A stretch of DNA of 32,436 bases from Methylococcaceae bacterium (GCA_013141155.1 JABFRM010000218.1:1-32436); one strand, 5' to 3'. Counted from the stretch's first letter, positions 14,852-23,448 are shown. Notes: generated by a model not told the origin, from the letters alone. Translations and numbers: made by a program.

Positions 14852-15324
14852 ATATTCTGTTTCTTTGCACTGGCAATTCTTGCCGCTCTATTCTAGCTGA
14901 AGCCACTTTTAATCATCTTGCGCCCACTGGCTGGCACGCTATGAGTGCAGGTAGTAAACCCACCGGTCAAGTGCACCCGCGTTCACTGGCTTTACTGGCG
15001 CGTGAAGGCATTTCAACGGAAGGCTATCACAGTAAATCTTGGGATAATTTGCCCATAACGCCGGATATTGTTGTCACGGTTTGTGCCAATGCAGCGGGTG
15101 AAACGTGTCCCGCTTATCTGGGTTCGGTCATCCGTACGCATTGGGGCGTGGCAGATCCGGCACATGTTACGGGGTCAGACGAAGAGATTGATGCGGCATT
15201 TATGCTGGCCTACCGCATTTTGCGAATTCGAATTGTAGCCTTTTTAGCATTGCCGCTCACGGAGTTACAAAAAGATCCCGCACGTTTAAAAGCCGAACTG
15301 GATTTGATTGGCACATGGTCTTGA
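14848..15324 (+). CDS. arsC: Arsenate reductase, low-molecular-weight phosphatase type
   Basis: A 158-residue cytoplasmic enzyme reducing arsenate to arsenite, the form the pump exports. The start [14 protein letters not shown] contains the C-x5-R phosphatase loop (C7-R13). [13 protein letters not shown] near residues 78-90 supplies the two further cysteines that relay the disulfide to thioredoxin or glutathione/glutaredoxin; the partner cannot be decided. The downstream ADPAH segment corresponds to the acid-base Asp-Pro loop. The start at 14848 overlaps the arsR stop by four bases; the frame is open further upstream inside arsR, but that lead is not conserved. Acr3 follows. Confidence 0.94.
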   Translation: MNILFLCTGNSCRSILAEATFNHLAPTGWHAMSAGSKPTGQVHPRSLALLAREGISTEGYHSKSWDNLPITPDIVVTVCANAAGETCPAYLGSVIRTHWGVADPAHVTGSDEEIDAAFMLAYRILRIRIVAFLALPLTELQKDPARLKAELDLIGTWS

Positions 15325-15338
15325 ATTCGCGAGTTAGT

Positions 15339-16394
15339 ATGTCCGAAAGAAAAAAATTAAGTTTTTTAGACCGTTTTTTAACGCTGTGGATTTTTCTGGC
15401 GATGGCGGTCGGCGTGAGTTTGGGCTATTTTTTGCCCGCCAGCAGTACGTTTTTTAATTCGTTTTCGAGTGGCACAACCAACATTCCATTAGCGATAGGG
15501 TTGATCTTGATGATGTATCCGCCGCTGGCAAAAGTGAATTACCGTAAAATCGGCACAGTATTTTCTAATCTCAAATTAATTGCGGTAACCTTATTTTTGA
15601 TTTGGATTATTGCGCCTCTGGTGATGTTTTCCTTGGCAATACTATTTCTGAAAAATCAGCCTGAATACATGATGGGTTTGATGCTGATTGGTATTGCCCC
15701 CTGCATTGCTATGGTCATCGTATGGAGTGAACTCGCGGGTGGCAATAGAGAATACACCGCCGGATTGGTCGCCATCAACAGCATTTTACAAGTGTTGTTT
15801 TATAGCGTTTATGCGTACGTTTTTATTACCTGGTTGCCGCCATTCTTGGGTTTAAAGGGTTTTGATGTCGATATCGCCATTAGTCAAATCGCCGTAAGTG
15901 TCGCCGTTTATTTAGGCATTCCGTTTGTTGCAGGTATTGTTGGCCGTTTCGTTTTAATTAAATGGAAAGGCGAAACGTGGTACGAAACGGTGTATCTGCC
16001 GCGAATTTCGCCGATGACATTGGTTGCCCTGTTATTCACTATCGTGCTGATGTTCAGCTTAAAAGGCCAATTGATAGTTAGCATTCCCTTAGACGTGTTG
16101 CAAATTGCACTGCCGCTAGCCCTTTATTTTGCCATCATGTTTTTCAGCAGCTTTGGCTTGGCGCGATATTTTGAAAAAGATTACGCTAAAAATGTATCCG
16201 TTGCCTTCACCGCTGCCGGTAATAATTTTGAACTCGCGATTGCGGTGGCGATTGGTGTGTTCGGCATTAACAGTGGGCAAGCGTTTGCGGGTGTCATTGG
16301 CCCTTTGATTGAAGTGCCTGCGTTAATTTTATTGGTCAATGTCGCGTATTGGTTTAAAGCGAAGTTTTATTCGGCGCAAAATCTTGACAGATAA
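15339..16394 (+). CDS. acr3: Arsenite efflux permease Acr3
   Basis: A 351-residue inner-membrane carrier of the bile/arsenite/riboflavin transporter family that extrudes arsenite. About ten transmembrane helices are visible. The essential cysteine is in [16 protein letters not shown], and [18 protein letters not shown] holds the conserved glutamate helix. The ATG at 15339 gives [19 protein letters not shown], the usual Acr3 opening; an in-frame ATG at 15315 inside arsC would add eight residues. It completes arsR-arsC-acr3. No arsenical methyltransferase or ArsA-like ATPase follows. Confidence 0.95.
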   Translation: MSERKKLSFLDRFLTLWIFLAMAVGVSLGYFLPASSTFFNSFSSGTTNIPLAIGLILMMYPPLAKVNYRKIGTVFSNLKLIAVTLFLIWIIAPLVMFSLAILFLKNQPEYMMGLMLIGIAPCIAMVIVWSELAGGNREYTAGLVAINSILQVLFYSVYAYVFITWLPPFLGLKGFDVDIAISQIAVSVAVYLGIPFVAGIVGRFVLIKWKGETWYETVYLPRISPMTLVALLFTIVLMFSLKGQLIVSIPLDVLQIALPLALYFAIMFFSSFGLARYFEKDYAKNVSVAFTAAGNNFELAIAVAIGVFGINSGQAFAGVIGPLIEVPALILLVNVAYWFKAKFYSAQNLDR

Positions 16395-16775
16395 GTAAGC
16401 GTGCGGAAATTAACCAGAATTTCATATCAATACAGCTCAATGTTTATGGCCGGGGCAACTTAAAAAAATCTCCCCTAACCCCTCTTGTCCAAAGAGGCTT
16501 AAGTATCTACTGCCAAAGAAGGGAATTGAATAAGCGCCTCAATGTGACGGATATATTATTTTGGCTCTCAATGAAATTAAGTGGGTAAGTTCACTTAAGC
16601 CTGTCACCTTTCTCCGCTCGTCCTCGACTGCATGAATTTGCTCTTAGCCATGTTTCGATGAAGGTGCTTTACCCACTGCATTTCACATAAAGCCATTATT
16701 TTCTAATAAATTTGCGTAACAACTTTAGTTACTCAGCCTGAAAAACTGCTCAGTCCCTTATGGCTAATTTGAAAA
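16395..16775 (+). other. 381-base intergenic region with repeats
   Basis: No gene is supported. CCTCTT-GTCCA-AAGAGG at 16481-16497 is a 6-bp hairpin in a C-rich tract (TCCCCTAACCCCTCTT) of a kind often found scattered between bacterial genes. Further on, AGTGGGTAA at 16580-16588 and TTACCCACT at 16669-16677 are perfect 9-bp inverted ends bounding 98 bases. That could be a small non-autonomous element or a structured RNA. No terminator with a T-run follows acr3. Confidence 0.45.
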
Positions 16776-17873
16776 TCAATCCCAAAATAAATCCAACTGT
16801 CTGTTGTTGGCTTGCGGCGGTCTAAACGCAGTGAGATTAAACGCCGGCTCCCCCGGAAAAGCCAGTTTCTTTTTGGCTAAACGAAAACGTTGTTTTAAAA
16901 GATCAGCGTATTCACCGGTACCGGTCATGCGTATACCGAAAGCTGAATCGTAAGCTTTTCCGCCTCGGGCATCAAAAATACGCTGCATAATATGCTCGGC
17001 TTTCAGTGGTACATGCACTGCCAGCCATTCGGCAAAAATATCTTTTAACTCATGCGGTAAGCGTAAAAACACGTAACCGGCATCGACAGCGCCCGCGTTG
17101 CGGCATTCGCTTAAGATGGTTTCTAATTCCATATCATTGAGCATGGGTATTAATGGCGCCACCAGCACTGATGTTGGAATGCCTGCCGTGCTTAACGTAG
17201 CTAAGCTTTGTAAGCGTCGTTTAGGCGCGGTTGCGCGTGGTTCTAAGCTGCGTGCCAAGTCGGTTTGTAAGGTGGTGATGGAGAAGGCTACTTGCACTAA
17301 GCCGCGCGCTGCCATTTCGCTTAAAATGTCTAAATCGCGTTCAATTAATGACGATTTGGTGACGATAGACACTGGATGCCGTGCTTCTTGCAACACTTCC
17401 AGAATTTTGCGGGTTAAGCCCAGCTTCCGTTCTATCGGTTGATAGGCATCGGTATTAATGCCTAAAGCAATCGGCTGTGGGCGATAGCGACGCGCGCGTA
17501 ATTCTTCTCTCAGTAGTTCGGGCGCATCGGGTTTGTAAAACAGTTTGGTTTCAAAATCTAGCCCTGGCGATAAGCCTAAATACGCATGAGTTGGGCGCGC
17601 AAAGCAGTATACACAGCCATGTTCACAGCCACGATAGGGGTTGATCGAGCGGTCAAAGGGAATATCCGGTGAGTCATTGTAGCTAATGACGGTTTTGGCA
17701 GTATCAATGCTCAAGGTGGTGGGCAGACGATCAGGTAAATCGTCCAGGCTATTCCAGCCGTCATCAGTATCTTCATGGCTATAGATATCAAAGCGCCCTG
17801 TAGGATTGCTAAGCGCACCTCGGCCTTTTTTGGGTTGCGGAGGTATGGCGTGGGTTTCGATGTCTTCTGTCAT
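16776..17873 (-). CDS. PA0069-family radical SAM protein
   Basis: A 365-residue radical SAM enzyme of the group named after Pseudomonas PA0069, distantly related to spore photoproduct lyase and often labelled DNA repair photolyase-like. The cluster motif is CEHGCVYCFARPTHAY at about residues 83-98, preceded by DRSINPYRG. GINTDAYQPIERK and VSIVTKSSLIERDLD are typical family blocks. The N-terminus (PPQPKKGRGALSNPTGRF) matches the family's conserved lead. The substrate is unknown, and nothing here shows DNA repair. It stands alone, divergent from the mxaD-like gene with a 163-base gap. The ribosome-binding site is poor. Confidence 0.85.
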   Translation of the reverse strand: MTEDIETHAIPPQPKKGRGALSNPTGRFDIYSHEDTDDGWNSLDDLPDRLPTTLSIDTAKTVISYNDSPDIPFDRSINPYRGCEHGCVYCFARPTHAYLGLSPGLDFETKLFYKPDAPELLREELRARRYRPQPIALGINTDAYQPIERKLGLTRKILEVLQEARHPVSIVTKSSLIERDLDILSEMAARGLVQVAFSITTLQTDLARSLEPRATAPKRRLQSLATLSTAGIPTSVLVAPLIPMLNDMELETILSECRNAGAVDAGYVFLRLPHELKDIFAEWLAVHVPLKAEHIMQRIFDARGGKAYDSAFGIRMTGTGEYADLLKQRFRLAKKKLAFPGEPAFNLTAFRPPQANNRQLDLFWD

Positions 17874-17986
17874 GGCAGGGGTAGGGTCGCTGATACGCCA
17901 CTGGCAGGATGGCTATTGATGTTTGGTTGTTAGGGTAAAGCCTTAAGGTTAATTAATTTTCATTCCTTAGCTTGAAGTTGTTATCA

Positions 17987-17992
17987 TATAAT
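17987..17992 (+). promoter_or_regulatory. Candidate -10 element for the mxaD-like gene
   Basis: TATAAT, 44 bases before the ATG. The -35 is weak (TTCCTT at 17963-17968 with an 18-base spacer). Confidence 0.4.
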
Positions 17993-18036
17993 GACTCGCT
18001 TTGATTTAGTCCATTTTTTAACTAAGGAAATTCACG

Positions 18037-18600
18037 ATGAAAAAAACCACCTTTTTAGTACCTGTTATGTTGTGTTTAGTTGCTGCTACTGCTAATGCAC
18101 ATGGCCCTGTTCGCCAAAAAGCCAATGAAAGCATTAAAATTAATGCGCCTGCTGAAAAAGTGTGGGGCATCATTAAAAACTATAACGATATGTCTTGGTT
18201 GCCTGCGGTGGCGAGTGTTTCCGCAAAAGGAGGTAACGAAGATGGTGCGGTTCGGGTGTTAACGTTAAAAGATGGCGGCACGATTACCGAAGAGTTAAAA
18301 AAGCATGATGACACTAAAATGGCTTATTTCTATAAAATTACTGAAATGAGTACTAAGGCAACCATTACTCATGCCGGCCAAGAAGAAAAAGTGCCGGTTT
18401 TACCGGTAGATAATTATACGGCTGATATTCAAGTTAAAGCCGATGGCAGTGGTTCGACGGTCACTTGGAAAGCAGGCTATTATCGTGCGTATATGAACAA
18501 TAATCCTCCTGTTGAAATGAATGAAGAAGCGGCTAATGCCAGCGTAGAAAAAGTGTTTAAAACCGGTTTGGCCAATCTGAAAGCCTTAGCTGAAAAATAA
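18037..18600 (+). CDS. Periplasmic SRPBCC protein, MxaD-like
   Basis: A 187-residue exported protein: signal peptide with cleavage expected after ATANA, then a START/SRPBCC domain (polyketide-cyclase-2 type) beginning INAPAEKVWGIIKNYNDM. The mature N-terminus AHGPVRQK and the blocks VRVLTLKDGGTITEEL, VPVLPVDNYTAD and VTWKAGYYRAYM resemble MxaD, a periplasmic accessory protein of PQQ methanol dehydrogenase in methylotrophs. AAGGA lies 8-9 bases before the ATG. The YVTN propeller gene starts 12 bases downstream, also exported, so they probably act together in the periplasm. No methanol dehydrogenase subunit or PQQ gene is in view, so the link to methanol oxidation is inference from resemblance. 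Confidence 0.75.
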   Translation: MKKTTFLVPVMLCLVAATANAHGPVRQKANESIKINAPAEKVWGIIKNYNDMSWLPAVASVSAKGGNEDGAVRVLTLKDGGTITEELKKHDDTKMAYFYKITEMSTKATITHAGQEEKVPVLPVDNYTADIQVKADGSGSTVTWKAGYYRAYMNNNPPVEMNEEAANASVEKVFKTGLANLKALAEK

Positions 18601-18612
18601 AGGATCATCCGC

Positions 18613-19575
18613 GTGATTTACTATCACTTAAAAGCGGCTGCGGGTTTGCTCGCGGCTGCTTTTTTTAGCAGCAGTTTGTCGGCAGAGCCTTTTGCGTATA
18701 TTAGCAATCAACTAGACGATAGTGTTTCGATTATTGATACCGCGCAGAATACGGTTATTGATACCGTCAATATGACCGGAAAGCCTGCTGGGGTTGCGTT
18801 GTCGCCAGACGGTAAAATCGTCTATGTCTCAACTCCAGAAGCAAATGGTTTTGCGGTTATAGATGCCACACAACATAAAGTGCTTAAGCAAGTCGCTTTG
18901 GGCAGTAGCGGCGCTTTAGGTATTGCTACTGATAAAATTGGCAGATATTTGTTTGTGGCGGATTGGTATAAAAATACTGTCGCGGTGATTAACACTGAAA
19001 ACCTTAAAGTTAAAGCCACGATTCCGGTCGGCAAATCGCCTTCAGGTCTGGTGGTTAGCCCGGATAACCGCTGGTTGTATGTTGCTAATCGCCTGAGTAA
19101 TTCAGTTTCGCAGATTGATTTAGAAACCTTGACTGAACGTGCAGTCACAAAAGTCGGCGAGCATCCATTTGGTTTAAGTATCGACAGTAAAGGGGAGCGG
19201 CTTTATGTTGCGAATGTGGAAAGTGATGATGTCACGGTTTTGGCGACGGAGCATTTAAAAAAAATCGCGACCGTTAAGGTTAAAACCTTGCCTTATGCTA
19301 CGGCTTTAGCCTTAAATGACAGCCGATTATTCGTCACCAATCAGGAAGATGATTCGGTTTCCGTAATTGATACCGTTACTTTAAAAGAACTTGCGGTGAT
19401 TGAAGTGGGTGATAAACCGGAAGGCATTAGTACCCATCCTGATGGACGGCACGTCTACGTTGCCAATTGGTTTGATAACAGCGTATCGGTGATTGATGCT
19501 ACAACCTTGACAGTAGTGAATACTATTGCCACGGGTAACGGTAGTCGTGCCTTTGGACAATTTATCAGTCAATAA
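18613..19575 (+). CDS. Exported YVTN-repeat beta-propeller protein
   Basis: A 320-residue protein: signal peptide (LLAAAFFSSSLSA) followed by about seven repeats of roughly 40 residues such as YVANRLSNSVSQIDLETL, LYVANVESDDVTVL and VYVANWFDNSVSVIDATT. This is the YncE/YVTN beta-propeller pattern. It starts with GTG at 18613, preceded by AGGA, 12 bases after the SRPBCC gene. Such propellers commonly serve as binding scaffolds, and in PQQ-dehydrogenase neighbourhoods they occur beside periplasmic oxidoreductase genes. No catalytic residues can be pointed out. It is likely co-transcribed with the MxaD-like gene. Confidence 0.85.
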   Translation: MIYYHLKAAAGLLAAAFFSSSLSAEPFAYISNQLDDSVSIIDTAQNTVIDTVNMTGKPAGVALSPDGKIVYVSTPEANGFAVIDATQHKVLKQVALGSSGALGIATDKIGRYLFVADWYKNTVAVINTENLKVKATIPVGKSPSGLVVSPDNRWLYVANRLSNSVSQIDLETLTERAVTKVGEHPFGLSIDSKGERLYVANVESDDVTVLATEHLKKIATVKVKTLPYATALALNDSRLFVTNQEDDSVSVIDTVTLKELAVIEVGDKPEGISTHPDGRHVYVANWFDNSVSVIDATTLTVVNTIATGNGSRAFGQFISQ

Positions 19576-19659
19576 AAACAACACGGCATTGAATATTGAA
19601 GTGCGGGCAATAAAGAAGCGCGTATAGGGGGATAAATAATTGCTTAATGTGGAGATAAT

Positions 19660-19944
19660 ATGGCTGAAACAGTCGAAGAATTAACCGTCACCTATGAAGA
19701 TGAAGGCGTAGAGACCGTTAAAGAGTTGGATAAAAAAGTGCTGACTAAGGGAGCTTGGGCGACCATTATTTATCGTTATCAGGATTGGAATCGCGCCAAG
19801 GAAGAATACGGCCCCGATAAATACACCATTCGCCGTTATCAAAAACGCAATGGCGAATATCAGCAGAAATCTAAATTTAATATTTCCAGTAAAGATCAGG
19901 CGACCAGTATTATTGCGGCACTGGAAGAGTGGATTAAGGATTGA
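19660..19944 (+). CDS. Conserved hypothetical protein, 94 residues
   Basis: A 94-residue soluble protein with an acidic N-terminus (ETVEELTVTYEDEG), a central block ELDKKVLTKGAWATIIYRYQDW, then YTIRRYQKRNGEYQQKSKFN and a closing helix. There are no cysteines, signal peptide or membrane span. GGAG sits 5-7 bases upstream of the ATG, a good site. The mix of beta-strand-like and helical segments looks like a compact folded domain. I believe similar proteins occur in other proteobacteria but know no function. It stands 84 bases after the YVTN gene and 66 before the DUF29 gene, on the same strand. Confidence 0.75.
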   Translation: MAETVEELTVTYEDEGVETVKELDKKVLTKGAWATIIYRYQDWNRAKEEYGPDKYTIRRYQKRNGEYQQKSKFNISSKDQATSIIAALEEWIKD

Positions 19945-20010
19945 TAGGATAAGCTTTGAGGGTTTGCGCTAATACGGTATAACCGATATTTTATTATTAT
20001 GGGGTTTGCC

Positions 20011-20454
20011 ATGGCAGCTTCTTCGTTACATGACCGGGATTTTTATGCGTGGACGCAGCAGCAAATACGGCTGCTTAAATCTGGCGAGCTGGTGGATGTT
20101 GATTTTGAACATTTAATCGAGGAGATAGAGGGCATGGGAGCCATTGAGCGGCGTGAGTTAACCAATCGACTGGCGGTTTTAATGGCGCATCTCTTAAAAT
20201 GGCAGTTTCAACCTTCGTTTCGGGGGCGAAGCTGGCAACTGACGATTAAAGAACAGCGGCAGCAACTGCAAAGACATTTAAGAGACAATCCCAGTTTACA
20301 GGCAAAATTAAGCGAATTTGTTGCCGATGCTTATTTGGATGCTATTTTGAAGGCGGCTAAAGAAACAGGTTTAGAAGAATCAACATTCCCCGCACACTGT
20401 CCTTATCCTGAAACTGAGTTGCTTAATCCAGAATTTTATCCGGGAACACCGTGA
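20011..20454 (+). CDS. DUF29 family protein
   Basis: A 147-residue protein of the DUF29 family, frequent in cyanobacteria and some proteobacteria. Diagnostic blocks are HDRDFYAWTQQQIRLLKSGE, DFEHLIEEIEGMGAIERREL, HLLKWQFQPSFRGRSW and the tail FPAHCPYPETELLNPEFYP. It is predicted to be mostly helical. The ATG at 20011 is preferred over the one at 19999, because a G-rich stretch (GGGG) lies 7 bases before it and family members start near there. Its role is unknown; family genes sometimes sit beside toxin-antitoxin-like or mobile genes, which is not the case here. Confidence 0.85.
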   Translation: MAASSLHDRDFYAWTQQQIRLLKSGELVDVDFEHLIEEIEGMGAIERRELTNRLAVLMAHLLKWQFQPSFRGRSWQLTIKEQRQQLQRHLRDNPSLQAKLSEFVADAYLDAILKAAKETGLEESTFPAHCPYPETELLNPEFYPGTP

Positions 20455-20493
20455 TCACCTCCTCATCACCTTTACATTTGTAACGTAATTAGC

Positions 20494-21147
20494 ATGAAAA
20501 AACAATTTGCTATTATCGGCTTAGGCTATTTTGGTCAAACCATTGCGTTGGAATTGACGCGTTTAGAAAATGATGTCTTGGTTATTGATGTTCAAGAAAA
20601 AATTATTGATGCCATTGCTGATCAAGTCACCCACGCCATTGTCGCGGATGGTTCGGATGAGCGTATTTTGCGCGAATTAAATATGCAGCAATATGATGCG
20701 GTGGTCATTGCCATTGGTGAAAATATTGAAGCCAGTTTGCTTAGTATCTTGCACTTAAAAGCCTTGGGTGTAAAAGAAGTGTGGGTGAAAGCCTTAAACA
20801 ATCAGCACCATAAGCTGTTGATTAAGCTGGGTGCAACACGCATCATCCATCCTGAGCATGAAATGGGTGTACGGGTGGCGCAATTGCTGAATTATCCGAT
20901 GGTCAGTAATTATTTCAACTTAGGTCCTAACTATTTTGTCATTGAAATGTTGGTGCAAGCGGAGCAGGCAGATATTCTGATGAGTGAGTTATTGCAAAAA
21001 ACCCACAGTTCCGCAAAGTTATTAGCGGTTAAGCGTGAAGACGCTATTATTGACCACACCGAGCAACCTTATCGTCTTAAACAACACGATCAATTGGTGT
21101 TGATGGGCAGTCTGCCAGAGCTGCGTAAACTATCCAATACCGTATGA
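20494..21147 (+). CDS. ktrA: KtrA-type potassium-uptake regulatory subunit
   Basis: A 217-residue cytoplasmic RCK protein gating the KtrB channel-transporter. The RCK_N Rossmann motif is GLGYFGQTIA near residues 8-17 with an acidic strand end (VIDVQEK); RCK_C occupies about residues 135-215. ATP/ADP and NAD(H) ligands are known for the family. The stop overlaps the ktrB start as ATGA, giving tight coupling. TTACATTTGTAA at 20472-20483 is a 12-base dyad just before the gene, possibly regulatory. No clear Shine-Dalgarno sequence is seen. Confidence 0.93.
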   Translation: MKKQFAIIGLGYFGQTIALELTRLENDVLVIDVQEKIIDAIADQVTHAIVADGSDERILRELNMQQYDAVVIAIGENIEASLLSILHLKALGVKEVWVKALNNQHHKLLIKLGATRIIHPEHEMGVRVAQLLNYPMVSNYFNLGPNYFVIEMLVQAEQADILMSELLQKTHSSAKLLAVKREDAIIDHTEQPYRLKQHDQLVLMGSLPELRKLSNTV

Positions 21148-22511
21148 AGCCGCAGCTTTATCCGGTTATACCCAATAATCGCCGGGTTTTACAACGTGGT
21201 AAATTCCGCAACAATCCCCCGGCAATCGTGGCAGGGAGTTTTTTGTTGTTGATTCTTATCGGGGGGGTAATTCTCAAAACCCCGTGGGCAACCACGCAGC
21301 CGATTAGCTGGCTAGCGGCTTTTTTTACCGCCACCTCCGCCGTCACCGTCACCGGTCTTACGGTCATTGATACCGGCAGCAGTTATACGCTGTTTGGGCA
21401 ATGTACGTTGATTATCCTGATGCAATGCGGCGGCGTGGGGCTAATGACTTTTGCGATCTTCGCCATCTTATTAATGGGTGAGCGCCTGAGCATTCATCAG
21501 CAATTGGTTATGACCGAAGCGCTTAATCAAAACGGTTTGCAAAACGTGGTGCGTATTGCCAAAGAAGTGGTCATTTATGCGCTGGTCATTGAGGCCATCG
21601 GTATGGTTTTACTGTCTCTATGCTGGGTGCCTGAAAAAGGTTGGAGTCATGGGCTTTTTTATGCCTTATTTCACACCGTTTCAGCGTTCAATAATGCTGG
21701 ATTCGGGTTGGAGCCGGATAACATCGTGCCTTATGTTAGCCATACGGGAGTTAATTTAACGCTATCGGGCTTGTTTATCATCGGTGGGTTGGGTTTTTCG
21801 GTATTGATGGATTTGCGCGAAAAACGTCGCTTTCAAACCCTACGCGTGCATAGCAAAATCATGCTGGTCGGTACTTTGGTATTGAATCTTGTCGCGATGT
21901 TGGTGTTTTTTTTATTGGAATACGGTAATCCAACGACCTTAGGCAAATTACCGGGTTTATGGGAACAACTGCTCGCCTCCTGGTTTCAGGCCGTAACGCC
22001 GCGTACGGCGGGGTTTAACTCATTGGATATGGCGGCCTTAACCGATGGCAGCGTATTGTTGTTTATGGTGCTCATGTTTATCGGCGCAGGCCCCAGTTCA
22101 ACCGCCAGTGGCATTAAGCTCAGCACTGCGGTGGTGTTACTGCTGGCCACCCGGACTTTTTTACAACGCCAAGATCATGTCATCGCCTTTGGGCGCACGA
22201 TTAACCAGGAATCCATTATAAAAGCTCTGGCGGTGACGGTTTGTTTAGGCGGCTGTGTGTTTATCACCTTGCTGCTCTTGACGGTCACCGAACATAAGCC
22301 TTTTCTGGATGTGGCTTTTGAAGTATTTTCTGCCTACGGCACGGTGGGCTTATCGCGGGGTTTAACGCCGCAGTTATCGCAACCAGGGCAGTTATTGATC
22401 ATGTTATCCATGTTTCTGGGGCGGATTGGTCCGTTATCTTTGGGCTTTATCTTAGCAACGCCTAAAAAAGAGGGTATTAGTTATGCCAATACCCATGTGC
22501 AGATTGGTTAA
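21144..22511 (+). CDS. ktrB: KtrB-type potassium transporter subunit
   Basis: A 455-residue polytopic membrane protein of the TrkH/KtrB family, forming the potassium pathway. Four pore-loop filters each carry the expected glycine: AVTVTGLTVID, SAFNNAGFG, TPRTAGFNS and YGTVGLSRG. The tandem helix-pore-helix repeats are as expected and the length is in the KtrB range. It directly overlaps ktrA, so the pair is a complete Ktr system, used for osmotic adaptation and potassium homeostasis. The ycgN-like gene begins 13 bases later and may be in the same transcript. Confidence 0.94.
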   Translation: MKPQLYPVIPNNRRVLQRGKFRNNPPAIVAGSFLLLILIGGVILKTPWATTQPISWLAAFFTATSAVTVTGLTVIDTGSSYTLFGQCTLIILMQCGGVGLMTFAIFAILLMGERLSIHQQLVMTEALNQNGLQNVVRIAKEVVIYALVIEAIGMVLLSLCWVPEKGWSHGLFYALFHTVSAFNNAGFGLEPDNIVPYVSHTGVNLTLSGLFIIGGLGFSVLMDLREKRRFQTLRVHSKIMLVGTLVLNLVAMLVFFLLEYGNPTTLGKLPGLWEQLLASWFQAVTPRTAGFNSLDMAALTDGSVLLFMVLMFIGAGPSSTASGIKLSTAVVLLLATRTFLQRQDHVIAFGRTINQESIIKALAVTVCLGGCVFITLLLLTVTEHKPFLDVAFEVFSAYGTVGLSRGLTPQLSQPGQLLIMLSMFLGRIGPLSLGFILATPKKEGISYANTHVQIG

Positions 22512-22524
22512 GGAATAGGTTATC

Positions 22525-22953
22525 GTGAAATTTTGGGAAACAAAAAAACTGCATGAAATGACCCCAGATGAATGGGAGTCACTATGTGATAACTGCGGCA
22601 AATGCTGTTTACATAAGTTGGAAGATGAAGACACTGGTGAAATTTATTTCACCAGTGTCGTGTGCAATCTCATTGATTTAAATACCTGTCTCTGTACCGA
22701 CTATGAGAATCGTTGTACCCGCGTACCGGAATGTATTGATTTAAAACAACATGATTTTGCAGAATACACTTGGCTACCCAGCACCTGCGCTTACCGGTTG
22801 CTGAGTGATGGTAAGCCGCTTGAGGCGTGGCATCCGCTGGTATCGGATGATCCTAACAGTGTCGTAGACGCAGGGGTTTCTATTCGTAGCTATGCCATGA
22901 AAGAAGCAGATGTGGATGATATTGAGGAGCATATTATCGAATGGCAAAGCTAA
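22525..22953 (+). CDS. YcgN-family cysteine-cluster protein (UPF0260)
   Basis: A 142-residue protein of the YcgN/UPF0260 group within the CxxCxxCC zinc/iron-chelating superfamily. The cysteines are in LCDNCGKCCLHKLED, VVCNLID, NTCLCTDYENRC and VPECIDL, with a final one in STCAYRL. WLPSTCAYRLL and HPLVSDD are strongly conserved blocks. It starts with GTG at 22525 after AAGGAAT. The biochemical role is unknown; metal binding is inferred from the clusters. Confidence 0.9.
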   Translation: MKFWETKKLHEMTPDEWESLCDNCGKCCLHKLEDEDTGEIYFTSVVCNLIDLNTCLCTDYENRCTRVPECIDLKQHDFAEYTWLPSTCAYRLLSDGKPLEAWHPLVSDDPNSVVDAGVSIRSYAMKEADVDDIEEHIIEWQS

Positions 22954-23026
22954 GGCTTACAACCCAATCAACCAAGTCTGGAAGCATAGCGTTGAATCTG
23001 GTATAACGGTTAAGCACTTAAACACG

Positions 23027-23047
23027 TTGATCACGAAAGCTGATCAA
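23027..23047. promoter_or_regulatory. Inverted repeat upstream of yggX
   Basis: TTGATCA at 23027-23033 and TGATCAA at 23041-23047 are perfect arms with a 7-base centre CGAAAGC, 31 bases before the yggX ATG. It could be an operator or a hairpin ending the upstream transcript; no T-run follows. The spacing is too wide for a standard FNR site. Confidence 0.45.
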
Positions 23048-23077
23048 AAATTTACAGCATACTTTAAATTGATAATC

Positions 23078-23350
23078 ATGACTAGAACAGTAAAATGCGC
23101 AAAATTAGGAATTGAAACAGAAGGTTTGGAAACCCCTCCTTTTCCAGGGTCTAAAGGGCAGCAAATTTTTGAAAATATTTCTAAGCAAGCTTGGCAAGAG
23201 TGGTTAAAAATGCAAACGATGTTGATTAATGAGCATCGTTTAGCGAGTTTTGAGCCTAAGGATAAAAAATTTCTGGAAGAAGAACGGCATAAATTTCTAT
23301 TTGGCAGTGGCTTTGTGATGCCGGAAGGCTACGTGCCACCGAAACAGTAG
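23078..23350 (+). CDS. yggX: YggX, iron-trafficking oxidative-damage protection protein
   Basis: A 90-residue protein of the YggX family, which helps protect iron-sulfur clusters and limits Fenton damage. The N-terminus MTRTVKCAKLG carries the conserved cysteine (C7), and GLETPPFPG, QAWQEWLKMQTMLINEHRL and the C-terminal YVPP match the family. The ATG at 23078 is chosen because homologues start exactly there; a longer open frame from 22910 runs through the ycgN gene in another frame and is not conserved. It ends at a strong terminator shared with the convergent rho gene. Confidence 0.95.
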   Translation: MTRTVKCAKLGIETEGLETPPFPGSKGQQIFENISKQAWQEWLKMQTMLINEHRLASFEPKDKKFLEEERHKFLFGSGFVMPEGYVPPKQ

Positions 23351-23376
23351 GTATTAATCATTAAGTTTCAAAAAAA

Positions 23377-23423
23377 CAAAAGCCGTTCAGGATTTGTTAT
23401 CAAACCCTGAGCGGCTTTTTTTA
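23377..23423. terminator. Bidirectional terminator between yggX and rho
   Basis: AAAAGCCG-T-TCAGG and CCTGA-G-CGGCTTTT form a long stem (one wobble) around a 14-base loop, with a T7 run at the plus-strand end and a matching A-run at the other end. It should end both yggX and the convergent rho transcripts. Confidence 0.9.
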
Positions 23424-23448
23424 TGCGTGTTAAAAAACGATTAGGTTT

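Noticed and set aside
16776-17873. Spore photoproduct lyase or true DNA photolyase
   Set aside because: The radical SAM motif and flanking blocks are those of the PA0069 group, whose substrate is unknown; a repair role is not shown by sequence.
23027-23047. FNR box before yggX
   Set aside because: FNR sites are TTGAT-N4-ATCAA; here the half-sites are seven bases further apart, so the match is only in the arms.
22910-23077. Longer N-terminus for yggX starting inside ycgN
   Set aside because: YggX homologues start at MTRTVKC; the extra 56 residues overlap ycgN in another frame and show no family resemblance.
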